Assembly (NCBI GenBank): GCA_036495715.1
Contig: DASXML010000074.1
Coordinates: 124,001 to 188,000 of the forward strand
Direction: 5' to 3'
Source of the DNA: Scandinavium sp036495715
GTDB lineage: Bacteria; Pseudomonadota; Gammaproteobacteria; Enterobacterales; Enterobacteriaceae
Length of the DNA stretch: 64,000 nucleotides
Positions 44,053 to 53,203 of this stretch are shown in pieces. The position numbers and the translations under genes were made by a program. The notes under the pieces are model-generated. The model had not been told where the DNA came from. It made no database searches and saw only the letters and a list, made by a program, of their open reading frames with translations. How positions within the stretch are numbered: position 1 is the stretch's first letter; each line of letters begins with the position of its first letter.

Positions 44053-44581
44053 TAAGCATAAGGCTGAACAACTCGGCCTGAAAGCGGGCGTCATCTAACG
44101 CATTATGTGTTGGCTGGCTGCCCGGAGTCAGCAGAGAAGCCATGTGTGACGATTTCGTTTCAGACCATGTACATCCCCGGGCCCCCATAAAGTAAGCTTT
44201 CATATCTATGGCGGTAAACCCAAATGGGTTACTTCCGATATATTTAACGAAGTAATAATTAATAAAAGACCAGTCAAATGGAGCATTAAGCCCAACGAAG
44301 ATTACTTTTTTGCCAGGCAAAATAAATGAATCAATCCATTCCTTAAACCTCAGCATCGCTTCCTGCGGAGGAAGACCATTCTGTTCCAGCTGCGACAAAT
44401 CGAATCCTGTAACACGGAGTGATTCAGGGTCATGTTGTGCACTATCTGGCTTTAATTCAAGATAAAGCGACGCTGCCGGGTCGTGTACCAGGCAAGCACC
44501 AACCGAAAGTAAACTAAAGATCCCAGGTACCGGGCCTGAGGTTTCAACATCAACTGAAACATAAATTTCCGACTGAGGCAT
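44027..44581 (-). CDS. DEDDh 3'-5' exonuclease
   Basis: A 184-residue DnaQ-like exonuclease with all motifs: Asp11/Glu13 in SVDVETSG, the second motif in GLNAPFDWSFIN, and the third in THNALDDARFQ with histidine and aspartate. It would remove nucleotides from 3' ends of DNA or RNA. It is transcribed toward cap3 and overlaps it by 26 bases. It may be a CBASS accessory gene, perhaps degrading nucleic acid or signal molecules, but that is inference. Confidence 0.85.
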   Translation of the reverse strand: MPQSEIYVSVDVETSGPVPGIFSLLSVGACLVHDPAASLYLELKPDSAQHDPESLRVTGFDLSQLEQNGLPPQEAMLRFKEWIDSFILPGKKVIFVGLNAPFDWSFINYYFVKYIGSNPFGFTAIDMKAYFMGARGCTWSETKSSHMASLLTPGSQPTHNALDDARFQAELFSLMLIKENLYFD

Positions 44582-44719
44582 AGCATTTCTCCATATACAA
44601 CCCCATTAATAAGATCTGAAACAAAGGCATCACCAATTAGATTACCTTTGGGCAGAATAATTACTGCATCAGCTGTCAAACTAGCATCAAGATAGCTGCT
44701 CTTTTTATTTTATACCCCG

Positions 44720-45306
44720 TCAGAGAAAAAATTCACCTCGAATAACAATCCGCCCTTCTCCTGTAAGCCCAAGCCTGTCATTCTCAATAATCTTACATAC
44801 CAGTCGGCTTTTACGCTCTCCTCCCTGGACAGCGCTTAAAGTTGCTTTCGTAAAAGCTCTGCCCAAAACGGTGCAAGAAAAGTATAAGAAGAACCTGTCA
44901 CTGGATCCTCATTGACACTTAACCGAGGCCCAAACCAGCGGGATCTGAAGTCTACAATTTGCGAAGCTGATGTAATAACGCCCCCCGAGCGGGAATTTTC
45001 TCGAGCAGGCCAAAATCTGGCTGCCGCGAATCCAGGTACTTTTCATCGTGAGTTACGGCCACAATATCCGAAGCCTGTAGTACACAATCTACATCACTGG
45101 CTATCAACCCCAGAGCAGTAAGTAATCCATCGGGCACATCAATACCTACGGTTTGCTCAATCGGAAGATTTAATTTATAGCAACTCCCTTAACTCGCCAC
45201 GGATAAATGCCCACTGCGAGTCGAAAATTCCACACACAGCCCCTGAATCCTCTCCAGTTCAAAGAGTACTGCACCTGTAGCAAGCGTTGCATGACCACAC
45301 AGAACA
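44720..45306 (-). pseudogene. PhzF-family isomerase, broken
   Basis: On the minus strand pieces of a PhzF-like protein appear in order but in different frames: VVLCGHATLATGAVLFELE (the conserved CGHATLA motif), then a stretch around LLTALGLIASDVDCVLQASD, then NEDPVTGSSYTFLAPFWAELL (the DPVTGS motif) and a C-terminal GERKSRLVCKIIENDRLGLTG ending at 44720. At least two frameshifts and stops separate them, and the first 40 or so residues are missing. It is a decayed gene of the diaminopimelate-epimerase-like PhzF family. Confidence 0.75.
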
Positions 45307-45435
45307 ACTTCCGTGTTGCCGACGGCCATAGCCAGAAACTAGCGCGACATCTCATCGCCGAGGGCAGCGTGCAAATCGCCGCGCTGCCTTAGCTCCGGAT
45401 GTCGAAGCGCCGTTCGCCAGCAGTTAAGTTTTCAT

Positions 45436-45731
45436 TCATTCCCGCACCGACGGACGCATCTCCCGAATAAAGGTATTACGTTGCTTCAAGCTCCATGGCC
45501 GAGTGCGCATCACAAACGGAAAGATCTGCCGCAGGCACACCGGAGTAAAAAAACCAGACGCCTTCGGGTGCATAAGGTATTCGTACAGCCGGGAGCGATG
45601 GCGTGGCTCATTTAATGCATAAAGCGTGCGGCATCTTCCTGCCAGTTCTCAGTGGCAAACTCGAAGGTGCGCATAATGTAGTGGTCGTCCATCGTCAGGC
45701 TCTGCTCTCCCTTTGGTTTAGGATTCGTCAT
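45436..45731 (-). pseudogene. Unrecognised small gene with one frameshift
   Basis: An ATG at 45731 opens MTNPKPKGEQSLTMDDHYIM and stops after 39 codons; changing frame near GCACGCTTTATGC gives ALNEPRHRSRLYEYLMHPKA and so on to REMRPSVRE and a stop at 45436. Joined, the parts make a basic protein of about 98 residues. The even composition across the break suggests a recent single-base loss. The family is not recognised. Octamer tandem repeats lie just upstream of its start. Confidence 0.5.
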
Positions 45732-45761
45732 TATTAACATAACCATTCTCTGGTAAATCAT

Positions 45762-45800
45762 AAATCACTAAATCACTAAATCACTAAATCACTAAATCAC
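45762..45800. repeat. Octamer tandem repeat (AAATCACT)n
   Basis: Four perfect copies of AAATCACT and a fifth 7-base copy run head to tail from 45762 to 45800; a degenerate copy AAATCATA precedes them. They lie 31-69 bases upstream of the frameshifted gene starting at 45731 and 14 bases after the end of the fidL-like remnant. Copy number could change by replication slippage. Confidence 0.9.
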
Positions 45801-45814
45801 CTCACAAGATGATG

Positions 45815-46225
45815 TCAATATTGAGCTTTGCAATAAAAAACAGGATCCTCCCCAAAACTTATTAAAAAATTATCAGTAACGACCTTTAAATAGAGACCAT
45901 TCTCTGCCATTTTAAAAAATTTGGGGTAATGGTCTGCAACAAAGCTCCCGTCAAGAGAGTCATGGCTGAATTTAGTAATGTGTTTACTAATGATGAAATA
46001 ATTATTTTGTTTTCTTTTGTAATCGAACTGCACCTGCCGATTTATTATAGCTTTCTGATTGTTATAGATTGCAACCCCATAAAGGTTTACATTCCCATTA
46101 TCATTTGAGAATACGAATGTATATTTCACATCAATTTTCAAGCCATCATGATAAACAGTAAGCTCACTGGAGCAAGAAGGGTTTTCATGTTTTACGGTAA
46201 TCCCCCCATTTTTAGTGGCAGGTAG
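45815..46225 (-). pseudogene. FidL-like protein, N-terminally truncated
   Basis: The frame read from about 46225 gives a conserved-looking LPATKNGGITVKHENPSCSS, then ELTVYHDGLKIDVKYTFVF, and ends FGEDPVFYCKAQY at 45815. The CSSE...Y motif and pattern resemble FidL-like exported proteins that accompany CadC-type regulators. Upstream of LPATKN the frame meets TGA and no signal sequence is seen, so the N-terminus is lost. A TTG at 46141 could restart a 108-residue piece, but without ribosome site. Confidence 0.5.
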
Positions 46226-46400
46226 ATTCCATCAAGAGATAGTAATGAACATGGATTGTTGTTGAGTTTGCGGGAAAAAATAGTGAAGGGGGAGATTTAA
46301 TCACTGTCAGGTTTCGTTTATTAAGATATCTCGTTTTCTTTTTCTCAACATTCTGTTCAGGTAGGTAGACATAACTATGTATGTATCGGCAGATAATGAA

Positions 46401-46841
46401 TCAAGAGTACACTCCGTGCTCAAGACGTATGATTAATTTCATGACTTCGTAGGCTCCGGTTTCGGATACCAGCAGTTCTTTTGGTGCTTTCCCACGCAAC
46501 ACTTTGCTAGGCAGATTCAGCCATTTTAGTGCCTTTTCCTTGTCACCTTCGAACAGTTCCACTGTCCGGTCAATAACGCGGATGATACGAACCAGCTGCT
46601 CGCTTTGCTCTGCACTGAATTGTGTTTTAGCTCTACGACTAAACGCCATTAACGAAATACCGCTCATTTCACTCAGGTCTCTTTGCGTTATTTTCGCCCA
46701 ATCTGTGATTAATCGAGCAACTTTGCCATCAAGACCTTCTCTGATTTGACCAAACACAGCCATACCATGAGAATGAGTTAACCCGGCCACCTGCCATAAG
46801 CGTGGTGCTCTGGGCTGAATTGTTAAGTTTAAAGTTTTCAT
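46401..46841 (-). CDS. MbcA/ParS/Xre-type antitoxin (orphan)
   Basis: A 146-residue protein with an N-terminal Xre-like helix-turn-helix region (ITQRDLSEMSGISLMAFSRR, residues about 52-71) and a C-terminal DUF2384 domain (EKALKWLNLPSKVLRGKAPKELL). Such proteins neutralise RES-domain NAD-degrading toxins encoded next to them. No RES toxin frame follows or precedes it here: the sequence after its stop codon soon enters decayed DNA. It may be a solitary antitoxin left by deletion of the toxin, or a free-standing regulator. Confidence 0.78.
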   Translation of the reverse strand: MKTLNLTIQPRAPRLWQVAGLTHSHGMAVFGQIREGLDGKVARLITDWAKITQRDLSEMSGISLMAFSRRAKTQFSAEQSEQLVRIIRVIDRTVELFEGDKEKALKWLNLPSKVLRGKAPKELLVSETGAYEVMKLIIRLEHGVYS

Positions 46842-47429
46842 AATGGGGCGACGCTAAAGTAGATGGTGCTGCTGATAGTTTGAGCATAGAGCTTATTTAC
46901 AGTATAGCAGCATAAAGATATATGCTTATTTCCGTATAAAAATTAGAAAAGCTGGTCGTACTGAAGGGGGGGACATGGTACCGCGCTAATAGGTTTTTCA
47001 TGTATTTACTACTAAGTCGGTCAAAAGGCCATCATACGGACCCTATGGATCCCACTGAAGTACCTGGATATTTATGTACCAACTGTAAGGCACAAGCGAG
47101 GGAAAGAAGGGCTGCGACAATAATTTTCGGATCTTTGTATGAGAAGAGTTTGGGTATATGGTCGGACATGGATAACAATGTGACACGAGCCAGCCGCAAA
47201 GATTGCTCAAATTATTCTCTCGAATTTATACAGTTGTTCGTTGCGGCTTCCTGTGAACCTAAAAACTTGCTTCCCGGCAAGTTAGGCACTCATATCTGTA
47301 GTACAGTAATTTCTTTCAGATAAATGCCAGAAAGATAATGAAATTTAGCACGAAAGCATACTGTCATCAGGAATTAACTACTTTCAGTAGCAATGAGGTA
47401 AAATAAGCATCAGATACAAATTTGCATAT
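46842..47429. other. 588-base gap without a supported gene
   Basis: The region between the antitoxin gene and the EAL gene is AT-rich. An open frame of 107 codons (47000-47323, plus strand) has no ribosome site, no recognised motif and odd composition, so I do not call it. Confidence 0.5.
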
Positions 47430-48974
47430 TCACCTTTTTGTCAGTGCCATGAATTCACTAGCTGATAAAGCTTTGCTGTATAACCATCCCTGCCCATATT
47501 CGACACCATGCAAATATAACCAATTATGTTGCTCCTCGTTTTCAATTCCCTCTGCTATAATTGATAGCTCTCTTAATTTTGCCATTTTAATAATCTGGTC
47601 AGTTACACCTGAGTCAAGTGCCGTTTGTACAAAAAATCGATCTATTTTTATCGCATCGACTTCAAACGATTGTAAGTAACTAATATTGGAGTATCCAGTC
47701 CCAAAATCATCGAGATAAATTTTAAAACCATCGGCTCTATATGATTTTAGTATAGGGCCACAGATGTGAGGAGGGGCGGATTGCCTTTCTGTTAATTCTA
47801 AAACAAATTGGCAAGCCTGTGTTTGGTAATGCTTTAGGTACTTATGTATGGTGGGCTTCAAAGTCGATGACATTAAATCCTCAACCGATAAATTAATGGA
47901 GATATATAATCGTGGATTTTGGTTTAACCATTCGCCAAGGTCAATAAAAATGTTTTTAATAATTAGTTCAGTTAATTCTGGCATCATGCCAGACTCTTCT
48001 GCTAAAGGAATAAAAACTTCCGGAGATATAAAACTCCCATCACGTAGTTGCCAGCGAGCAAGAGCCTCTGCACCTATGGTCTCTCTATTTTTTAGAGACG
48101 TTATTGGTTGATAGTTAACACTTATTTCGTTGTTTCTAATTGCATTTATTAATTGAATTTTTGGGGATAGTTGTTTTTGTAGCAATCTAAATAATAAAAA
48201 TGAAATAACTATCGATAAAATAGCACCAGAAGGTATCCACAATAAAAGTTGTTTTGTTAACCTCTTCTCTATAGGTAGATAAGATGACCAAATAACTATA
48301 TTTATATTTATATTTGGATGTTTTTTTATTATGTAAATGGCGGATTTAGAATTTATATACTCTTGTTTATTAAGCGTTATCTCTTGAACTCTCTCTGGAG
48401 AAATAGGCTTGGTGCTGGTTATCACTTTATTACTACTTTCGGCTATGACAGCAACGCCAATTGAACTGCCAATCAATGGTAAGGCATCAATAAATGATTT
48501 GGGATCAATCATAACAATGTTGTTTTTGGAACCAATGGCGACCATTTCTTTCTTAAATCCAAGATCGCTGAAAGACGTTAACCAGGTACTTTCACCGGTC
48601 GCAAGCTTAGTAAAGGAAGTAGGGAGTGCAATCGAGTTCACTTTTTCGGAAAATGATGAACACTGAGGAATAGAGTTTTTCAGGTATATAACTTCTTGAA
48701 TATATCTATGCCTGTAGACAAGATTGCGCAATAAACTCAAATGTTCAGGGCTACAACCCTCTTCTTTGTATTTATTTGCCTCATTTAAAACTAAAGAAGC
48801 TTGTTTTATGATTAAGTTTGTGTGTACTATGATTCGGGCTGTTTTATCCTCCGCGCTCTCCATGATATTTTTCTTTTCTTGATAGGCTGATAGCCAAAGG
48901 TTTAGCCCTACAGGAAGAAGTGTAGTAATGCACAAAAAAGAAATAAGAACAGCCTTGAAATTACGAACAATCAT
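47430..48974 (-). CDS. CSS-EAL cyclic-di-GMP phosphodiesterase
   Basis: A 514-residue inner-membrane enzyme. A transmembrane helix at about 8-28, a periplasmic CSS domain with Cys105-Ser-Ser, a second helix at about 242-264 and a cytoplasmic EAL domain from about 275 follow in order. The catalytic residues are intact: EAL at 303-305, INLS, LELTER, DDFGTGYSN, IKID, AEGIE and QGW. It should degrade c-di-GMP to pGpG, with activity tuned by redox state of the periplasmic cysteines as in E. coli PdeB/PdeC-type proteins. Low-GC codon use sets it apart from the core genes. It lies beside an IprA-like regulator. Confidence 0.92.
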   Translation of the reverse strand: MIVRNFKAVLISFLCITTLLPVGLNLWLSAYQEKKNIMESAEDKTARIIVHTNLIIKQASLVLNEANKYKEEGCSPEHLSLLRNLVYRHRYIQEVIYLKNSIPQCSSFSEKVNSIALPTSFTKLATGESTWLTSFSDLGFKKEMVAIGSKNNIVMIDPKSFIDALPLIGSSIGVAVIAESSNKVITSTKPISPERVQEITLNKQEYINSKSAIYIIKKHPNININIVIWSSYLPIEKRLTKQLLLWIPSGAILSIVISFLLFRLLQKQLSPKIQLINAIRNNEISVNYQPITSLKNRETIGAEALARWQLRDGSFISPEVFIPLAEESGMMPELTELIIKNIFIDLGEWLNQNPRLYISINLSVEDLMSSTLKPTIHKYLKHYQTQACQFVLELTERQSAPPHICGPILKSYRADGFKIYLDDFGTGYSNISYLQSFEVDAIKIDRFFVQTALDSGVTDQIIKMAKLRELSIIAEGIENEEQHNWLYLHGVEYGQGWLYSKALSASEFMALTKR

Positions 48975-49050
48975 TAAATTGCCCTCCTCATTGCTAGGAT
49001 TGAATAAACTATTTTTGTTTTGTTAAAGTTCAAAGGATCACCATAATCTA

Positions 49051-49290
49051 CTATCTAGGTTGGTGTAATAGATCAGTAATAACAAGTTCCATCAATGATT
49101 TTCTTAGATGTCTGTGTTTCGTAGATGAAACGGTAATAAAGTAAAAAAAGATCATAGGGAAAAGAGTGATGAGATTGCACAAAATGATCGAGACGTACTG
49201 TGTGTTTTCGTTTCCAGCACTATGGCCTAAAGAAAAATGAATTCTGCCGACCAAGCCTTTTGCAATTAACAATGTTTTCCTAAAAGACAT
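49051..49290 (-). CDS. Possible 79-residue membrane protein
   Basis: A short frame between the IprA-like gene and the EAL gene, same strand as both, beginning MSFRKTLLIAKGLVGRIHF, with one hydrophobic segment around SIILCNLITLFPMIFFYFI and a basic tail. GAGA lies 8 bases before the ATG. No family is recognised; it may be real because of its place in a run of same-strand genes, but it could be chance. Confidence 0.35.
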   Translation of the reverse strand: MSFRKTLLIAKGLVGRIHFSLGHSAGNENTQYVSIILCNLITLFPMIFFYFITVSSTKHRHLRKSLMELVITDLLHQPR

Positions 49291-49312
49291 TAAGTCTCAT
49301 CTAATCATTGCT

Positions 49313-49981
49313 TCAGTATTTTTCCGGAAGGATTCTATTGATTGAATAAAGTCTTCCACGAATTACCGTGATATAACCTCCTTTTTTTAAGTCAGCTATA
49401 ATGCGAAACACATAACTACGTGATAACCGTGTTCTTCTCAAAATAAACGATGAAAGAGGTTCGTCACTTAGTGTCCCATTCATCTTCTTGATATTACAGC
49501 GTATTATCATTGCCCTGATGGTTTCATACCCCAGGCCTGAACTACGCTCATGCAATATATCTATTGATAATGCGATAGTCATCGATAACATGCCTATAAC
49601 AAAATTCACATCATTTTTATTTTTTATAATATGGGCATCAAAGTATCTGTGGTCGATCTTCACGATTTTTGTTGTTGTTTCTGCAACATAATGGATTGGA
49701 AGTTGTGGCGCATATTTTTCTATTAATCCAAGCATCATTCCCTCAGGTAAATTTCCAATACAGTAATTTTTCTGTTCATTCTTATAATCTGTAACAGTTG
49801 CCAACTCTCCCAACGTAAATGCGACAATACCTTCAGATAAAATATAAAGATGGTCATGCTCGACATCGAATGCCTCTCCTGCCTCGTAACATATCAACTC
49901 CCCTTTCCCTTCAGGTATATGTATTCCATGTGCTTCCACGAATTTTTTATAAGCCAGAGTAAGCTCAGTAAAGCAACTCAT
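49313..49981 (-). CDS. IprA/YaiV-like CRP-fold regulator (copy 1)
   Basis: A 222-residue protein with an N-terminal cyclic-nucleotide-binding-like beta-barrel (residues about 20-120) and a C-terminal winged helix: ILRRTRLSRSYVFRIIADLK and GGYITVIRGRLYSINRILPE. This C-terminus matches E. coli IprA (YaiV), a regulator affecting peroxide resistance. AAAGGA is placed 7 bases before the ATG. Two further proteins of the same family are encoded near 62 and 63 kb. It precedes the small membrane frame and the EAL gene on the same strand and may regulate them. Confidence 0.85.
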   Translation of the reverse strand: MSCFTELTLAYKKFVEAHGIHIPEGKGELICYEAGEAFDVEHDHLYILSEGIVAFTLGELATVTDYKNEQKNYCIGNLPEGMMLGLIEKYAPQLPIHYVAETTTKIVKIDHRYFDAHIIKNKNDVNFVIGMLSMTIALSIDILHERSSGLGYETIRAMIIRCNIKKMNGTLSDEPLSSFILRRTRLSRSYVFRIIADLKKGGYITVIRGRLYSINRILPEKY

Positions 49982-51131
49982 TGAGATTATCCTTTAATTT
50001 CATTGTGATAGAACATCTCCAGCCTTTACTGGCTGGCATTCCTTTAGTGCAAGGGAACACCACACTCTTAAATACAGTCAAAAAGTCAGGGGGTACGATG
50101 TGCCCATTCCCTACACCCGTAAAGCTCCCGAAGTTCGATGTTTTCATTTCGGGCTGACTTTATGGAAAAGATTATGCACTCTACCAAGTTGTTCAGTTTC
50201 AGAATGGGTTGATGATTCCTTTTTCTCTTGTTAATTAATGACTTATTAAGTAATTGATACGCATCTGGTTAAGAATGAAGGAAGAGATGTATCATTAGAA
50301 TGACGTTCAATTCATTTAGGCCAATAACGATATCAATAAAATGCCGCCCAACAAAAGTCGCGTATCGGACTTAGCGAAATCATCAATAGCACCTATAATG
50401 ATGGCGATTTCTGTGGTACATTTGCCTATGTTATTTCCATAATGATTCTGGGGCTTATATTTTTTGTTAATGGCACTCTAATTATCAATGCTAATTATTT
50501 TTTTGTCTTTCCACGCAAGTCATCCACTTTTATTAATTCCGAAGCTAGAGTGCGTTAATAAACTGATTTGGATTTTCTCTTTAATGCTCGCGGGACTTAT
50601 TTAGGTATGCTAAACTGTTGAAACGCTTTGTTGAATAAATACTATTTGGAATAAGTTTCCCCGTAGCAGGTTGGTGTTCATCTGATAATATGCACACGTC
50701 CAGGCATACTAGCCCCCGTCATTTTATTAAGAGACACACCATGGTCATAGCCTCAGTAACCTGACTAACGTAATCATGCAGCGTCGGTGAACCACCGAAT
50801 TATTGTTATACCCGGTATATTGGGGTTTCCGCTATCGAGGGGCAGTTATGCTCCACACTCATTTCCACTGCGCATTATTCCCACTCAGTCGCTGATTAGC
50901 AACCGCACGGTTACGGTCTGTGTACTCATCCAGCCAGATGAGATGTTTCATCCACAAAACTATCAATGAAAGTTATTAGCTTTCGCATTAGATACGCTAA
51001 AAGGATAAGCAGAAATGATCAAGTTAAACCGAAACACACGATCAAATTATTTAAGTGATAATAAAGTTGCTGATCTGATTGATGCTTTCATTCTGGAACT
51101 GACATTACTAACTGAAGGTTGTATCTAATCC
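49982..51131. other. 1.15-kb AT-rich gap without an intact gene
   Basis: I see no coding frame with a ribosome site or recognisable product. A 60-codon frame at 50787-50969 has no support. The stretch looks like decayed accessory DNA leading into an IS remnant. Confidence 0.5.
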
Positions 51132-51435
51132 TGGGGGCAGGTCACAGTCAGTACACAAGCTATGAGTGGCAGTCGTTCCTGAAATCACACGGGCTGGAGG
51201 GCAGTATGAGCCGTCGTGGTAACTGTCACGAAACGCAGTGGCAGAAAGTTTTTTCCAGTTATTGAAACGTGAACGGATAAAGAAAAAGTTCTACTGAACG
51301 CGAGAAGAAGCCCGCAGTGATATTTTTGATTACATCGAAATGTTTTATAACAGTAAGCGTCGGCATGGGGCGAGCGATAAGATGCCACCAACTGAATACG
51401 AAAACCAATATTATCAACGGCTCGGAAGTGTCTAG
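51132..51435 (+). pseudogene. IS3-family transposase OrfB, C-terminal fragment
   Basis: Reading the plus strand with frame changes gives SQYTSYEWQSFLKSHGLEGS, then ESFFQLLKRERIKKKFY, a stop, and TREEARSDIFDYIEMFYNSK-RRHGASDKMPPTEYENQYYQ ending RLGSV at 51433. This is the conserved DDE-domain end of an IS3-group transposase, broken by a frameshift near GNCHE and a nonsense codon. No terminal inverted repeats were identified. Confidence 0.8.
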
Positions 51436-51449
51436 ATTATCCGTGGCGA

Positions 51450-51631
51450 TTCATCCAGCTCTTTTAGACGGGCCATCATGGACGCGTCCATACTGCCAAA
51501 GCGTGACGCCACTTATAGAAACTGGCACTGCTCATACCATGTTCACGGCACAATTCAGTCACCGGTGTTCCGGCCTCGGCCTGTTTCAGAATGGACATGA
51601 TCTGACTGTCAGTAAAACGTGATTTTTTCAT
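51450..51631 (-). pseudogene. IS3-family (IS407-like) transposase OrfA, fragment
   Basis: From an ATG at 51631 the minus strand reads MKKSRFTDSQIMSILKQAEA-GTPVTELCREHGMSSASFYKW, the helix-turn-helix start of an IS407-group OrfA, and then shifts frame within the next 20 codons. It abuts the OrfB fragment tail to tail, so two different elements have been joined and eroded. Confidence 0.8.
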
Positions 51632-51839
51632 AGATATCTACCCGGTTCAGATTACGAGAAAATTCTACTTATCAACATACCGGATTTTCGGGAGAATTAC
51701 CGATTTTCAGGGAAAGATAATGTGTCAGCGCTATTCAGGACGGAGCAATTTATATAATATCGAATCTGCATTTTTGGTTTTTCCTATAGCTTATATTTGG
51801 ACGAAAAGACACAGCCATTCTCATTTCCTTTAAGCCCTT
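51632..51839. other. Non-coding remnant next to IS fragments
   Basis: Two similar short stretches, ACCGGATTTTCGGGAGA and ACCGATTTTCAGGGAAA, occur 16 bases apart. No gene is visible here or in 51,880-52,063. Confidence 0.35.
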
Positions 51840-51879
51840 TCAGTGATATTCTTGATAAGTTTATCAAGAATATCACTGA
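51840..51879. repeat. Perfect 19-bp inverted repeat with 2-base centre
   Basis: TCAGTGATATTCTTGATAA (51840-51858) and its exact reverse complement (51861-51879) are separated by GT only. No T-run follows on either strand. In this eroded sequence so perfect a palindrome is unexpected; it could be a protein-binding site, a recombination site or joined element ends. Confidence 0.85.
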
Positions 51880-52063
51880 CGATATGCAAACGTGTTTCCT
51901 GCCACATAATCTTTTTTATTTCGAACCGAAAACGCACCAACGCATTGACATGTAAAAATAAGATCGGAAACTAAATGGCATTTCTAAAAAGAAAAGCAGG
52001 CATCGCCTTTTTGTCAGCCTTTACTCAATGCCGACTATTCACCTACTTCCCTTTGTTCACTTA

Positions 52064-52885
52064 TTAATTACTGCCACTAAGAAATGTATTTCTCTCATGC
52101 GTCATTTTAGTCTGACAATTGTAAATCTTAACGCTGGTTTCTGCATCCGTAGTTGCTAGCTCTGCATCACTGATTTTTCCACATGCAAATGCTTTGCCCT
52201 TAACCCATGCAAGCTGTGGCAATTTGAGTGTATTACGGGATGATGCAGGCAATTCTTGCCATGTTGCATTCAAGTCAGCATCCGCGATCTGATAGTCATC
52301 TTTTGCTATAGCTAGCTTTTGAAGAGCATTGGCCTTGATGAATTCATCCTTGTTCGTTGTCAGCACGACGATGCCATACAGCGTAGCAGATGCCGCATTA
52401 CTCATATTATCCACGACCGAGATGTCTTTTTTGTTATCTGCCAATTTCAGAGTATATTCGTATTTTTTCCAGACAATAGTACTGTTATAAAACTTAGCAT
52501 GTCCGAACTGCAGGCCTGACATTTGCTCCGGCATGGCATGGATCACATCCAGGGCATTTGCTGGTAAAGGGATGTCTACATGAGCTTCACAACTAATTTC
52601 AGATACATTGGTGTTATCTGTTGTGGAGACATTCTTGATATTTACAGGCAATAAAACTAATTTTTCTATATACATATCAGCAGGTTTGTTAAATAACAAT
52701 GATGTTTTTTTTAGCGAATCGCGCTGAACCATACCCGACGAATAATCTTTGACATACTGCTGAAGGGCTTTAACCGCATCATCACGGTCACATTTAAAAT
52801 CATCCGATGAACTGAATAATCCTGCGTGAACATTGACAGAACAGATAAGACCTATTGTTGCGGGAATAAATTTAACCAACTTCAT
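52064..52885 (-). CDS. Exported protein with C-terminal LprI-like domain
   Basis: A 273-residue protein with a signal peptide (MKLVKFIPATIGLICSVNVHA). The first 180 mature residues are unrecognised; the last 75 resemble the LprI/DUF1311 lysozyme-inhibitor-type domain, with ADADLNATWQELPASSRN, LPQLAWVKGKAFACG, and NCQTKMTHERNTFL, including its two cysteines. I start at the ATG at 52885, as TCCTTT on the plus strand (AAAGGA) sits 7 bases before it, rather than at the ATG at 52900. It may act in the periplasm; inhibition of lysozyme is family-based inference. Confidence 0.78.
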   Translation of the reverse strand: MKLVKFIPATIGLICSVNVHAGLFSSSDDFKCDRDDAVKALQQYVKDYSSGMVQRDSLKKTSLLFNKPADMYIEKLVLLPVNIKNVSTTDNTNVSEISCEAHVDIPLPANALDVIHAMPEQMSGLQFGHAKFYNSTIVWKKYEYTLKLADNKKDISVVDNMSNAASATLYGIVVLTTNKDEFIKANALQKLAIAKDDYQIADADLNATWQELPASSRNTLKLPQLAWVKGKAFACGKISDAELATTDAETSVKIYNCQTKMTHERNTFLSGSN

Positions 52886-53203
52886 TTTGTTTCCTTTCAT
52901 TTATTATTTAAACAACTGCCTGCTTCTCAGACATTTTTAATTAACAGCGCAGATTATAGGCGAGATATCCTCCCTGTTCTGTAGTGTTAAGCACACACAA
53001 GGTAAGATTACGAAGCCCAGTAGCATGCAAGGACTGACGTGAGGTAGTCCCTGTCCATCCTAACCCGACGCATTTTACGATACAGTTCTGCTTTGAGTTC
53101 TTTATTTACGGGCAACATATTTATAGCGATATGCCTTATCCCTGAAAAAATTCAGCGGCTTCACCTCTTCTTATACGACAATCATCTTCATTAACCGTTA
53201 AAT
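52886..53203. other. 318-base gap, no gene seen
   Basis: AT-rich sequence upstream of the LprI-domain gene and downstream of the hcp remnant. It must contain the promoter of the former; no clear elements were singled out. Confidence 0.4.

Noticed and set aside
45762..45800. Octamer repeats considered as a CRISPR-like array
   Set aside because: The units are 8 bases, head to tail with no spacers, so this is a simple tandem repeat.
47000..47323. 107-codon plus-strand frame
   Set aside because: No ribosome site, no motif, and composition unlike its neighbours.
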